Source of the DNA: Ligula intestinalis
Lineage: Eukaryota; Platyhelminthes; Cestoda; Diphyllobothriidea; Diphyllobothriidae
NCBI GenBank assembly: GCA_036362985.1
Contig: JAYGXS010000003.1
Coordinates: 74,696,123 to 74,760,122 of the forward strand
DNA length: 64,000 bases
Direction: 5' to 3'
The translations under genes were made by a program, and so were the position numbers. Numbering within the stretch: position 1 is the stretch's first letter; each line of letters begins with the position of its first letter. Of this stretch, positions 21,287 to 33,058 are shown one piece after another. Under the pieces are notes generated by a model. The model saw only the letters and a program-made list of their open reading frames with translations, was not told where the DNA came from and made no database searches.

Positions 21287-22325
21287 TTAGTCTTGGGAAT
21301 GGGGACTTGGGGTTTGGGTTGATAAAAAGTGGGTAGTGACCGGATAATTAAGACAGGGAGGGGGAAAAGAACGCGTGGAAAATGCTGGTAGTTCTGCGGT
21401 CGTTGGCCATGCTAAGCTTGGGGCCTGACAAAGGTTCTTCTGCGCGCAAAACACCGGCTTCATCAGGCGAATGGCCGTGGCCTCCGCTGTTGCCGGCAGC
21501 CGTTGGCCCAAGGACTTCGGGTAATCTAGCGAGACCTTGTAGATCACCTTAAAGGCTTCGTTCTGGTCAACACGATGTCCAGAGTCCACCGTATGAGCAA
21601 GAATGGAACTGTTGATGTTCCTGACTTCGCCTTTGTTAAGCCATGCTGGCAGATGCTCCCGTATCCTCTTGGATAAACGACGGCTCGTGCGACCTATGTA
21701 ACCTGCTCCACAGGAACAAGTAAATGAGTAAATACACATAGAAGTGGTCTGGGCTAGCAGCTTATCCTTACCTTCGCCGTGTAGGACCGGGTTTGTTGAG
21801 AATAACACCCGAACTTTCGCCGCTGGGAAGGTTCGTGATACGGCTTGGTTAAGGCATCGGCTTAACAGTTCACTTGCTGCGTCCCCTTGAAAGGGGACTT
21901 TGAGGAAAAGGGTATTTTTTTCCATGGTGGGTGTTAAGGGTTTGTGTTTTCTCTCCATCATGTTCTTCTGAATAAACTTGTCAGGGTACCCGTTCTCTCG
22001 AAGCAGGTCCTGGATCTTCGTGAGCTCTCTTTCGATAGTATCGTCCGAGCAGATTTTTATAGCCCTTTGCGTTAAGCAGTGGACTAGATTACGCTTCTGC
22101 TGGATGAGTACGAAGCTGTGAAAGTTCGTGTACTGTCCGGACCAGGTTTTCTTTCTATAAACGCTCCTTCGGAGGTAACCATAAGGTCGCCTGCTTAGGA
22201 GAACGTCCAAGAACGGAAGCGAACCTGCCGTTTCCATCTCCAATGTGAACTTTATGGAGGGATGTGCTTGATTGACAGTATTTAGAAGCGAGTCTATATT
22301 AATGTCTGCTGGGGCGGTAGCCGCA
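21287..22325 (-). mobile_element. Penelope-like element, 5'-truncated, RT end plus GIY-YIG endonuclease
   Basis: The long minus frame (22243-21287) and its upstream continuation to about 22325 match the end of a Penelope-like polyprotein. The block IDSLLNTVNQAHPSIKFTLE, then GSLPFLDVLLSRR, is the distal reverse-transcriptase region. The linker is followed by a GIY-YIG endonuclease: YSFTCSCGAGYIGRTSRRL, KRIREHLPAWL, then SSILAHTVDSGH. The catalytic tyrosine of GYIG and the arginine of RTSRR are present, and the EHLP glutamate that follows is where the family expects one. A frame change at about 22322 and the absence of the RT core show 5' truncation. The C-terminal tail is proline-rich and may run into host sequence. 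Confidence 0.85.
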
Positions 22326-24028
22326 CATTATTTTTAATAAGGGTTTTCAAAGGTAATGCCTTTTGTCCTTGAATATCCCGAAATTCGCGCACCGGGAACC
22401 AGTTTGGCGTCCACCTTATGGAACCCACGCTGGACATAGTTGTTCGTGACGGTCGAATTGCCAGTCTCAGTATCTGATCTTGCAGCTATTTTACCTCGCT
22501 ATTCTTGTACCTTTCAGTCTCGCGATTCAATGATGGGAGGACATCGTTACCCAGTCAGTGGGCATCCGCAGTCCAGTCGTCTCGTCTCTTCCTCCTCACG
22601 TTCTCTACAAAAGAACGACCTGGACAACCTTTTCTAGCACTTGCCTTACCTTCGGGGTGATGTATAAACTGCCGCCAACTCACATGAACAGCTCCCCTTG
22701 CCGTCAATCCCACTCCCCTTCTCCTGCCCCAAAGTTGGTCTCCTGCTAATATCTACCGCTAGACCGTCGCCCTCGCCACATATGGACCAGACTCCTTTCC
22801 TCCTGTACATACAAAAGTGCCTGTTTTTAGATGTTTAAGAAGGCGTATTTTCCTATTCTCATGTTGCCTGCGTTTATTGCTGCTCTTTCTGGATTCTATT
22901 CTCTAGCTCTCGTTCTTTTACCTCAAATACCTGCCAAATGTGCAAAAAGGCATTCGTGACAACCGGCTGTTTCTGTGTGATAATAATGGTTGTAGCACTT
23001 GAATAGCATGTTCTTAACACCTTGGAGAATGCCAGCCAGAGTAATTTACCTCAGGTCTACCCAGATAAAAGAAGCAAGAACAGATAACTGTCCCAGGCAA
23101 GCATTAGAAACTGGCCAAGTCATCCCCTAAGGCCACCTGCTGGACTAACGTGGAAATTAGTAGAAATTAACTAACGGACTGCAGTCTGTTGCAAAATTCG
23201 TCAAACTAGATGTGTAGAATCCAGGATTCTCCAATTCTGAGTATAGTACGCTCTAAAGAGACCCCGGAGGATTATAGAACAGAATAACACCAAGGCGTCA
23301 GACATATCTGCAGGGGGTTTCGTTTACAGCGCCATTGCTATCGTCTGAAAACCCTTGAGAGCGATTTGTAGGCACTTGTAAGTAGGCCACCCTCCAAAGT
23401 CCACGCCTTGGAAAAGCGATCGAAACACTCTTTTTGACCTTGGTGAGGAGTCGGCATGGCCGAGGACTGTATTATTGCCGAATAAGCCACGCTGGGATGT
23501 TTTGTTGCAGAAGGTTATCCTAGGGGGTAGGATGTAATGGGTTCCTAAGAGCCCAGAATGAACGTTATCGGAGGCAAATCTTTTCTAGAGAAGTTCCCGT
23601 ACTTAGTCAGACGTGGCTGATGGTGGGCGGATGGAAAGGGACAGAGATTGTGGTAGATGTAGCGCAAAGTCTACTTTCAGCTTAACATAAATTACCCATA
23701 CATCACTGTGCCTGCGCCACCATGCTGTGGCGTACACGGAGGACCTCGTCGGATTCGACGGTCGAACTGTCTGCAGGAGTGTACCTTGCTCACCAAGGCG
23801 CCCGTTATGCCAACTTTCCACTGGTACCGTCTTAGAATCGGTGTCAGAATGAACTAATAGCTGCACAATTTCAGTTTCCAGTTTGTTTGGTGAGGATAAT
23901 AGGCAATGCCTTTGAAAAGCCCAATTAATCGTGAACAGCATCTATAAAAATTTACCACTACTAACATAGTGTTGACAAACAGTGAATAGCATTGTTTTTT
24001 ACAATATATGTCTGGTATTAGAATTCAG
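22326..24028. other. No gene; repeat copy near 23600-23760
   Basis: Contains another copy of the repeat with motif GGTAGATGTAGCGCAAAGTC (about 23650-23680) and flanks also seen at 29.8 and 49.3 kb. Otherwise unrecognised. Confidence 0.4.
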
Positions 24029-24440
24029 ACTGGGAGGGGAGGGACACATGTAATTATCCAAGCCTTGTTTGTACATCTGAAGGGAAGTGGTCTCCACGAC
24101 TGACTATGAAAGGTTGTTCCACTGTTGTATGACATGTTGCGTGAAGAATGTAGAGCGGAGGTTTAGCTTGGACATCTTCGTGCGCAGCTTAACTGTGTGC
24201 CCACAGAGATGAGGCGAGAGGTGCCACTGAAACATGTCTTCAAAGCGTGATCCTTTCTCAAAACCGTTTATTATCTTGTAAACTAGGATAAGGTCCCCTC
24301 TTTGTTGCCTGTAATGCAGAGGGAATAAATGTAGGCATGCCAGTCTATATATGTAAATGTGGTTCCTTAGATCTCTTACTAGCTTTGTTGCCCGATGCTG
24401 TTCTTTCTCCAGACATGCTGTGTCTTTTGCCTAGTTGTGT
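24029..24440 (-). mobile_element. CR1/L2-like LINE, C-terminal end of ORF2
   Basis: Translating the minus strand gives HYRQQRGDLILVYKIINGFE, then HTVKLRTKMSKLNLRSTFF, TQHVIQQWNNLS and a closing LDNYM block. This is the standard end of CR1/Jockey-group ORF2 proteins (RGDLI...N L R..FFT.RV...WN.L). One stop after WNNLS interrupts it. Only about 130 residues remain, a typical 5'-truncated copy. A duplicated GTGTCTTTTGCCTAGTT unit lies just to its right (24420-24456). Confidence 0.75.
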
Positions 24441-27400
24441 CTTTGCCTAGTTCTCGAAAAGGCTACAGTCACCAATTGACCCTCAAACGGCTGTCAGTAA
24501 TTAATTGCCGTCTCCGCTACCTTGCATTCCCGTAACCTTAATTTCACTGAAAACCAACAGTCTAGTATTACAACATGCATTCTCATCAAAAGTGGCGGAA
24601 ATATGTGTCTGCAGAAATGGTGGCCATTTAAACTGGACATTCTTTGAGACTAATGATTGCAAACAAAACGGTTGCCAAACATCAAAATACGATCTGGTAG
24701 ACCTGTTTCTTTAGTCACTATACCCGGTATCAAAGACCTAGGCAACTTATTGCTGAAGAGCCCAAAGGCAAGTACGCACCAACTTGAATTAGGTTTCAGG
24801 CACCATGAACCGTGTTTAGCGACAAAATTTGATTCAGATACTTTCTTAGGGGCAGTATTTGTTTGCTCAACGCTGATTATAGAACAAACGGAGACTCATG
24901 ATTGAGTTGGGTAGAACAGCAGTCTATTTGAAGAAATAATTATTACTTAGTAGACTTAAATAGTATAATAAGGTTGACGTGTCGATTCGACTCGACCACG
25001 TGGGGCGGCTTTTCCAGAATTTTCTCCCTTCCATGTGGACTGCACCCAGAACATACTTACTGTTTCTTGCGATTATGGGTGCCAAAAAGTTGCGCCTACG
25101 CAGACCATCATTTGTTTTGCCTGCGCTAACTCGCAAAAGACTGGTAATGTGAGAAAAAAATAGTCAAGGTGTGACGGGATCAAAATATTGCTCGAGACAA
25201 ACACATACCAACAGCACTGGGTGCGATTCAGAGTCCTAAGATATCCCGGTATCAGTGCCGGCGGCTGAATAAGTGACCACAGCGGTGAGGAACCCGATAC
25301 TGAGGAGCAGGACTGCCTAGCCATGCTCAGGCCATCTGCCAATGCTGGCGATGGAGATGCAACGATCAGCGATTGGACTGCGGCCTGCCAACGGACAGAT
25401 ATGCGAATGTGCAACGGATCGATACTGCAAATGACCCATCCTCGTGTGACTTTATCCTTTCACGTATAAGAAGCCATTGATTCAGGCATTCAACAGCTAA
25501 ACTTCCCGTGGGGAGACGCACACGCAGCTTAAAGAACGTCCCAAACCCCGGAAGGGGAGGTCTGCAAATCAGCGTATCCACTCGTATTGTGTTGTAGATC
25601 GGTCTTTACTAAAAGCTATCTATGGAGTTAGTAAAATCTCGGTTCTAACGAGTAAAGACACAATCCACTGGGTGGTCATGCATTCAGGTTTAGATAACGA
25701 TAGATGCAAAAAAGTGATTATGTAGTGTTAAGTAGAAATTCGTAGCAATAAAACGACATTATGGACGTTACCATCCATCCAGTGAGGCTCCACCCTTCGT
25801 CTGGCACAGTACTGTGAATAGAAACATCTACCTTCGCATCTAGAACCCATAGGAAACCGTCTTCTAAAAAACTGTTCCATAGGGTCGAGTTCTTGAAAAG
25901 TACTTTATGATCGGTTTCCTTGGATAACCGTCTATGCACAGTAGATTACATATCTGATGAAAGGTTGGGGATTGGAAGATTTAGCACACACTTGAGGTTG
26001 TTTGTTTAGTTTATTGGGTTGACTTGAGGCGCAAAATGTTTTTTACTAGAATTTACTGTCGTTCAGATCAGAATACTGGGAGGAAATAGAGGCGAAAATG
26101 GGCGAAATCCAGCGTTCGTTGATATCCGAGGAATTTCCTACGCTACTAAACGCTGCGGAAAATAACATCTTGTGCGTGCATGCTGTTCTATAAAAGAAAA
26201 TTTATGAAGAGCAGAAACTTTTTAATTGTATATGTTCACAAAACGGAAAATTTCGTTTTGCGCCCATGAAATTGAGGTTAGTGTTATTAGGAGATAGCGC
26301 ATTTATTTTGGGAAAAGAAGAGCGAAATAAGTTTAAAAATTACATTTTGCAAATCTGCCACGTATTGGACCATGAAATTGATTAATAAACTTTTCAATTT
26401 GTTCTTTGCGTTACTACATATTAAATTTATATTTTATATTTGAGGGGTTACAAGCAAGGAATGCGTTTGAGAACTTCATTAGTATATGGCGACCGAATTA
26501 ATTGTACAATCGATATAAAGTTGGAGACAGTTAACATAAAAAAACTTTTGACAGAGTCTGTCACGGGACATTGCGAAACATTCTTTGAAAAATCGCCGTT
26601 GATATTATTACCACTCTGCTTTGCATTTGTTATTCCAGAACTGAGTCTAGAAGCAACCAAATATGCTGAAAACTGCTCCCTTTTAGATAAAACATTTAGC
26701 TCTTTCACATATAACAGAAGAGATATCCCTAATTGTTAGGGAAATCCATCCACCGGCCAAAATTTCCCATTCTGATCTTGACGTTATATTCAAAAGAATA
26801 AAGTACGCAGACATTAGACGCCAAAATATATAAGCAAAACGTTTTTCAAGAGTTAAATCGTTATAGATTTTTATCTAAATCAATCTTAAGCATATTAATT
26901 TGCGACTTTTGTAGTGGACGTTCATTTTTCTCGGCAATGAGTTAAAATAAATGGGTGGCTCTGAAACTATGACACACACAGACAGCTGCATAAGAAAAAA
27001 ATGTTTAAAAGCTGGTTATGTACGCAAAAGCTTTTAAGATTTATCTTATTTTGAATTTTTTGGTAAGCAAATGGAATATAATCATTATTTATGGTCAATT
27101 GACTGAAGCCAGTGAAACTTGAAAAGTCATAATTTAAATTTCAAGGAAGATCTGAACCTCTTTGTAATCTTAATCCTAAAATAATTACAAAAATATTTGG
27201 CGGAAGGCAATTACTTTTAGTTTACAAAATATGGTACGTTTATAATCGCAGATGACAATTAAATTTAAATTTCTTGTTCACTAACCGGCATGTCCGCACG
27301 TGAGCTTACGAAATATCTTACTCCTGTCATCTCCCAATGGGCCAAGTCGAGCGTAATTGTGATTTATTGAAGCCAACGCACCTAGAAATTCTCGTGAAAA

Positions 27401-27990
27401 CGTATTGGAATACATACTCGAAATTTGAGCTGTTCGGCAACATCCATAGATTACATTCCACGTTATATGGAAGCACATACATAAGAAAACTTTACAAAAT
27501 GTTTATTTCCCGACGTAATTTTACTTTTTTTGCTATATTCACTCGGTGGTTTTGTATGGACAGGCTTCCTCTACACGTAAAACTTAAGTTAACCTAGTTC
27601 GCCCGATTTCCACTTTTTCAGAATTTTCCACTTTGCTCAAAAAGGTTGTATTTTTATTAAACGTTATATTTCTTCATAAATCACAACATGTCCTATTGTG
27701 GAGAACAGCTATTAGTTGATTCTTGTAAGACTTTTGGGGCCGCAGCTTCGGTTGCGTTTGAGTAACAGGGAGTTACTTGTAAAAAATACTTGGATTTCAT
27801 GAGGTAGTGCACTGTGTATTCCACTTGGTGTGGTTAGACTTGACGATGAGCAGTGTTACCGGAGAGGGAATCTGCCCACTTAAAGTTGACCACAGAGGCC
27901 CGGTTGCATTGTCTTGAGAAGCTTTGCGACATTCAGCGCGGAACGCGCAGGTAGGAATTCTCAATAACTTACCGAAGAATTGAGTGATGT
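24441..27990. other. No gene recognised; AT-rich
   Basis: Open frames here (for example 26440-26739 plus) have no recognisable family and lie in AT-rich DNA. The minus frames at 25073-25581 are GC-richer and may be decayed repeat. No RNA gene or mobile-element terminus seen. Confidence 0.4.
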
Positions 27991-28050
27991 ACAGTGGAAC
28001 CACGGTTATCGAGCTTAACCCGTTCCAGCACCGAACTCGTTATCCGAAAC
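27991..28050 (+). repeat. pogo/Tigger-like terminal inverted repeat, single end
   Basis: CAGTGGAACCACGGTTATCG, followed by AACCCGTTCC and CGTTATCCGAAA, is the typical terminal sequence of pogo/Tigger DNA transposons and MITEs. I did not find the matching inverted end within the next kilobase, so the copy is truncated or diverged. Confidence 0.6.
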
Positions 28051-30779
28051 GCTCTCGTTGCAAAACATAGCCAATCGAACTGCATCAGTTCTCTGATTAG
28101 CTGCAAGCAACCGAAGACCCAAACCCTGAGAGCGAGACTCAACGGCGGACACAGGCACACACACGCGCTGATCACTCGTTAACTTAGCATATATATTTCT
28201 TTTTATTGCCCGTAAGCGTTACTGCCCCTTTTCCTCCTTAAACCTGCCATACCACTATTGCCACCGTTTCCAGACTACACGCCTACCTATCGATTATGCT
28301 GGTAAGTAAGGTCTTACTGTTATAACGACGAGTTCTGCATCGCCAGTGTTGTAACGGTGGCGTCTGACGTGTGTCACCGTCGAATGAAACCCTGTTGAAA
28401 TCCCCAAGGCATGAGACAATGAAAGGGCATAGTTCTGGAATCCACCCGGAGGAGGGTATATTGTGTACAAAACCCATAGTTGTTGTCTCGAATAGTAATT
28501 GCCCCTAGTCGATCAGCGTACTGATGTTCGCGCCTCGAGTCTGACCCCGGCTACGGGAGCGGACTGACATTGTTCTCGCAGTCCATGTGGTGTGCAATTT
28601 CTCTGTCTGCTAGGGACAGTGGCTTATAAGAGGTTGTCTGCGCGTTCTCTTGTGGCCTGATTGGGCGCATTGGAATAACGTCACGCGACCAATTGACCCT
28701 TGGGGAGCAACGAGCAGTTGTGCCTTGCGTAGGCTCGCGTGCGTGTCTGGTCTAAGGTCAGGACTTGGACCCAGCCCAGTGAAGGCATATGACCTGCAGT
28801 CGGCTATTGAACAAATGAATCACTGTGGCAGTCAGCGGCAGGCACGACACCTTAGGAGAGTCAACAAGGTTGCTAGCCTTTGGTCAGTCTACCGTCCTAA
28901 TACTTACAAGTATGCATTTTTCGTTAGGGATTTGCATAAATATTCGTTCCCACTTAAGGCTGATGGCTTCTCAGGAATTCCAATAGCCCTGTTGACGTGT
29001 AGGCAATTTAACCTGAGGCGCAGCGAAGTCATCCTGTTTAGTTTCGCTGCGCAGCGCAGTCAAGCCACTACAGGACTCGCCAATTCCTGCCTCGGGACAA
29101 TGCAGCTTTAATACACTAGCTTATCTGAGTTGAGCTGCAAATATCGTGGACATTCGTACGTATCGCGTCTTCTGTAGTATGCACGTACTTGCAAAGACAG
29201 CATTGACCAATCAGATTCCACATTCAAATTGCGCGCACAAAATAAGGCCCTCGTATCTTGACTCCTCCCCTTTTTATTCTAAATGAAACTGGGACCTGAT
29301 ATTGCAGTGATTAGGGTCAATCTGAGACCTACCATTTTACCTCAGCTCCCTATTCCAAACCTTCGAGCAGAAATATGCTGTTAAGAAGGTGTTTCTTAAT
29401 ATTTACGAAAGACAAACTTATATAGGCAACACGACGACAGAGTCGAGGTAGCAACCCATTTTCGGGCTATGATGGTGGCTCCTCCTTGCCGATTGTGACG
29501 CAGACCGACTTCCTGCTGACCTACAAACAAAAGGAAAAAAAACAAAGTCAAAACAGTGCAGGCTTACGGCAGAGTGTGGAGCTGTAACAATCTGTCATCC
29601 CTCTTCTGGCCCTCACCCAGTTTGTTAACCCCTTCAGTAGCTGACTATTAGTGAGCCACCGAGCCACCATGTTGTCTTTATGTAAACCTACGCCATTGTA
29701 CGAGGACTAGCCCGTGTGTGGCACGTGTACTCGAATAATTAATTTGTGTCTCCGACTTGAGCCGAGCCAACCTCTGGCCGTGCTGACAATGTCTTGCCAC
29801 CAGACCCAGATGGAGGACGGAGGCAAGTGTGGCAGATGCAGCGTAAGTCTGCTATTACTATGGTGTAAAGCATACGCAAATCACCGTCTCGCACCTATCA
29901 TGCTGTCGGGAACATAGTGGATCTCATCGTTTGCAAAGATTGGCCTGGCGACTAATGATGCTTCTTCATCATGCCATGATTACTGGCTGAGTAAGCAGGG
30001 CAGGCCTTCCAACAAGATCTCTAAAACTGGGGGCAGTATGCCAGAAAATGAACAAAGTCAATCTAATCAGGTGGGCCAAAACAGCGGAGTGATCTGAAAC
30101 TATGTGGTTTATCCGTCTGATTATAATAAGGAGGATCAGAAAGTTACCAGTAGCCAGTACTCCAGTTCCCGGGATGGTTAAAAGCTCTATTCGGATAGGG
30201 AAGACTGTGAAAGCAACGGCTTAGGCTGGTTTTGCATTTTTTGAAGTCAGCCATTCCCGACTAAGATCGGAGACTGTAGGCAGGCTGATGAACATAACTC
30301 TAGCCCTCACATTCCACAGATGCTGCCCAACTGTGTAAGGCAAAGTACGATGATCAGTACCCCGTATTACAAGTGGCAGTAGGCTAACTTCCAAGGAAGT
30401 TAGGTTTACTGATCTGAGGTGGGTGAACCGCCTCCCAAAAGCACAAAAAGCATCGAAAGTACATTCATACCGCTGGCATAACCTAAGGGCTAACAGGCAT
30501 TCGATGATAACACAGTTTGGCCGTGTGCCCCGCTACGGTGACCTGTGCCTTTGTCAAATTATAGAGTGGTAGGCTTGCGAGGCATCTTACGCACTCTCTC
30601 GTAGCCTCCTCCCGATCCTGCTACCATGGCAGAACAATGTTAAGGCAATTAGAACGAGGGTGCAGTGGCCGACGAAGCTATATAGCTAAAGCACTGTTTT
30701 TTGGGATAAAATGGAACAAGGCAAAGACAGATGCCGCGCATTGCAGTTTTAATCCCACCTAACAGATTTTCACTGTAAT
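28051..30779. other. No gene; repeats only
   Basis: The open frame 28650-29111 (plus) has no recognisable domain. A copy of the repeat with motif GGCAGATGCAGCGTAAGTC lies at about 29790-29925. Otherwise unrecognised. Confidence 0.4.
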
Positions 30780-31230
30780 CTGGAGAAGAGGGCATGCGAA
30801 CACATACCAGCCTGGCTAGGTAAAGCTGAAAATAGATCGATCTTAAGCTCAATCCTCGCACACCTAATCGATACAAATCCCCAAGTTGACGCGACAGAGG
30901 CCTTTCAGGTCATATACCAGGCACCAACACACTACTCTAAAGACCTGCGTAAACGGGTGCTAGCCACAGCTGAGTCAGTGGCAATTCATTTAGCGGAAAC
31001 CGCTCTCTGCTGTCACAAGACGCTGGAACAGGCAGTTTCCCTCCCTTCGCCAACTGCACACAAGGATCCTCCAACGCCAGAAGCTACTGCGTCAGAAGCT
31101 CCGCAGCCCGAGACCATACTACCCACAGCCGCAGAGAACACGCCGTGCGACCACGCTGCTCACGGTCACACGGAGCACGCCTCGCGTCTGATATCGACCG
31201 TGAGAAAGCCCCTTTCCTTTTCCACATGAG
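30780..31230 (+). mobile_element. Penelope-like element remnant, end of the endonuclease region
   Basis: The plus strand encodes CEHIPAWLGKAENRS, SSILAHLIDTNPQVDATEAF, VIYQAPTHYSKDLRKRVLAT and AESVAIHLAE. This aligns with the same stretch of the element at 21.3-22.3 kb (EHLPAWLNKGE, FKVIYKVSLDYPKSLGQRL, TAEATAIRLM) but is clearly diverged, so it is a separate copy or subfamily. The GIY core is not readable upstream. It ends in a proline-rich tail with stop at 31229. Confidence 0.75.
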
Positions 31231-32200
31231 TGACAACCCAATGTCCTCGGCATGCTGAGTCCGGCCCGCAGGAGACGAGTGAACGACGAGATGACTAAGT
31301 ACCCCCTCCCCACCTCAAGAACGATACGAGCACTGTACAGAACTGCCAGCTTTACTCGCCTATTTTCCATGTCAATGTAAAGACCTGAAATGAATGACCG
31401 AAAACAGCGGTCTGCCAATACGACTTTTCAATCGTAAACGAAATGGGAATTTGTTCCGAAGCTGAATTGGCTTGTTTATATAACCATCTCGCCGTCCCCT
31501 CCATGTGCGCCTACAAATCAGACCAACAGTGCATGCTTCATTTATCCATTACGTTTCAATCTCCAACCCTCCCCCCCAGGTTGATATTTAATTGGAAAGT
31601 TTATCTTGCCTTATGAATAGTCAATGACAGTTGAGGTCGCGAAATTCTATGAAGACAATGCATTTTGCATGTGCCGATGCTCTGTTCAAGGCTAAATAGT
31701 CCGCCTACGCGTGCCATGCACAGGACCTGGTTCCTGCTGCGTGCATTAGGCTACCAAAAGAGCGACTCGGAGATCACATGTGTAAACATTCCACAAAGGT
31801 TACATTGAGAAGGGTTTAATGCAGTTTGACTCCCAGAATTAAGAAGGATCGATCTATTCAGTCAGTCGGCAGATTAAGCATAGGGTGTTTGTGCTCAAAC
31901 CCTAGTCAAAATAACCTGCCTTAAGTTTCGCGTGGCAATCTTGAAGGAGATCATGGAACATTTGTCGTCCATTTTGGAATTACACGGGCCTGCGTGTTTA
32001 TCAGGATTTGTATGGATCACATTTCGGTGACACATTCTTGTTGAAACACGTGTACAGAGATCAAGTCTGTGCCCATGTAGAGGCCTCTCGAAAGCTAAAT
32101 TTCTCCCATTTTCGGGCCGTTCGGAGAACGTTGCGTCCAACCAAGTTACTGATAAAAGTTGAGAATAGGTGGACCCACGTGCTCGGACAAGAACTTTAGT
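31231..32200. other. No gene recognised
   Basis: The minus frame 32236-31895 begins MMACRTNPKRQATKVL and overlaps the ribozyme-like motif. Such frames downstream of Penelope-type ribozymes are seen as chance reading of the element's terminal region. No other feature. Confidence 0.35.
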
Positions 32201-32245
32201 CGCCTGACGTTTCGGATTCGTTCTGCAAGCCATCATCAGAACAGC
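32201..32245 (-). ncRNA. Hammerhead-ribozyme-like motif of Penelope type
   Basis: On the minus strand a CTGATGA box is followed by a 19-nt segment and then CGAAACGTC, the order of conserved boxes in the minimal hammerheads found in Penelope-like element termini. The segment between the boxes can form a GG.TT/AA.CC helix with one mismatch. The flanking stem I is weak, so the copy may be inactive. The base order is read directly; ribozyme function is inferred. Confidence 0.45.
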
Positions 32246-32675
32246 ATCTGATGCTGTCTCAGCGATCGCATTGACTCTTCTCAGTAAATTAACTGGTCGA
32301 CAGAACTAAGTCAATCAAGTGGGCAAGTTATGATGACTGCAATAATGATGGTGACTGCGATTTTGGTGATTATGTTGCTGGTGGCGGTGGTTGTTATTAT
32401 AAGGGAAGACCAATACGCGACGGCATTAAGTCTAAGTGTGTAAAGACAGAGCTGGTGAGGCCACCGTACCAGCACAGACTTCCCCAAACATTCGTGCACG
32501 CGGGCCGACCAATTCAGAATTCTCCCGACCGCCATACGGTCAGCTTCTCACGTGAGCCAGTCAGTCACTTGCCCCCCCTCTTGCCTCTCCTGCCCCGCCT
32601 CATACGGCAAAGTTCTGTGCACACGTTCACATAACCCTGTCAACATGTAGTGTCACTGCAGACCGATGCTCTCCC
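32246..32675. other. No gene recognised
   Basis: Sequence between the ribozyme-like motif and the 5' LTR. It contains a degenerate region of ATGATGGTGACTG-type trinucleotides at about 32330-32400. No coding frame supported. Confidence 0.4.
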
Positions 32676-33037
32676 TGTTGGGATTATTCCTAACAGGCAG
32701 CCCGAGCGAACTGTCGGGTCACGTCATCGGCCCCCTCCCTACAGATAAGGAACAAAGGACAAAGACCACGCAAGCCGGCGGGTAAAAGCCATGCGCGCAC
32801 CCCTGCGAGGTCACCCGATGCAGCCACCGCCTACGCGCGCATGAGATGACCAATCAAGCCCCTATGCGAATAAGGCACAATCTGATTGGTCGCTTCTATA
32901 GATTTCATTCCATATAGTACCCGTTAAGGGAGGCAATAAACGACTTTCTTTCCCTTACGACCTTGTTCGTTGTTCTCTCGGCTGAACTGACACAAAGAGA
33001 TTGGCGGCACTAAATAGCCTGGGAACCCATCACAACA
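32676..33037 (+). repeat. 5' LTR
   Basis: 362 bp, TG...CA ends. An AATAAA-like polyadenylation signal (GGCAATAAACG) lies at about 32932-32942, and a TATAGA/TATATAGT promoter-like stretch just before it. Confidence 0.95.
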
Positions 33038-33058
33038 ACCGGCGACACAGAACTCATT
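33038..33058 (+). other. Candidate primer-binding site in a 21-nt leader
   Basis: Only 21 nt separate the LTR from the gag ATG at 33059. The segment starts ACCGGCGACACAG, resembling the TGGCGAC-type primer-binding sites complementary to tRNA 3' ends except at the first bases. The tRNA cannot be named from sequence alone. Confidence 0.4.

Noticed and set aside
22440..22749. Continuation of the Penelope reverse transcriptase
   Set aside because: No RT motif in any frame beyond about 22325; the element is truncated there.
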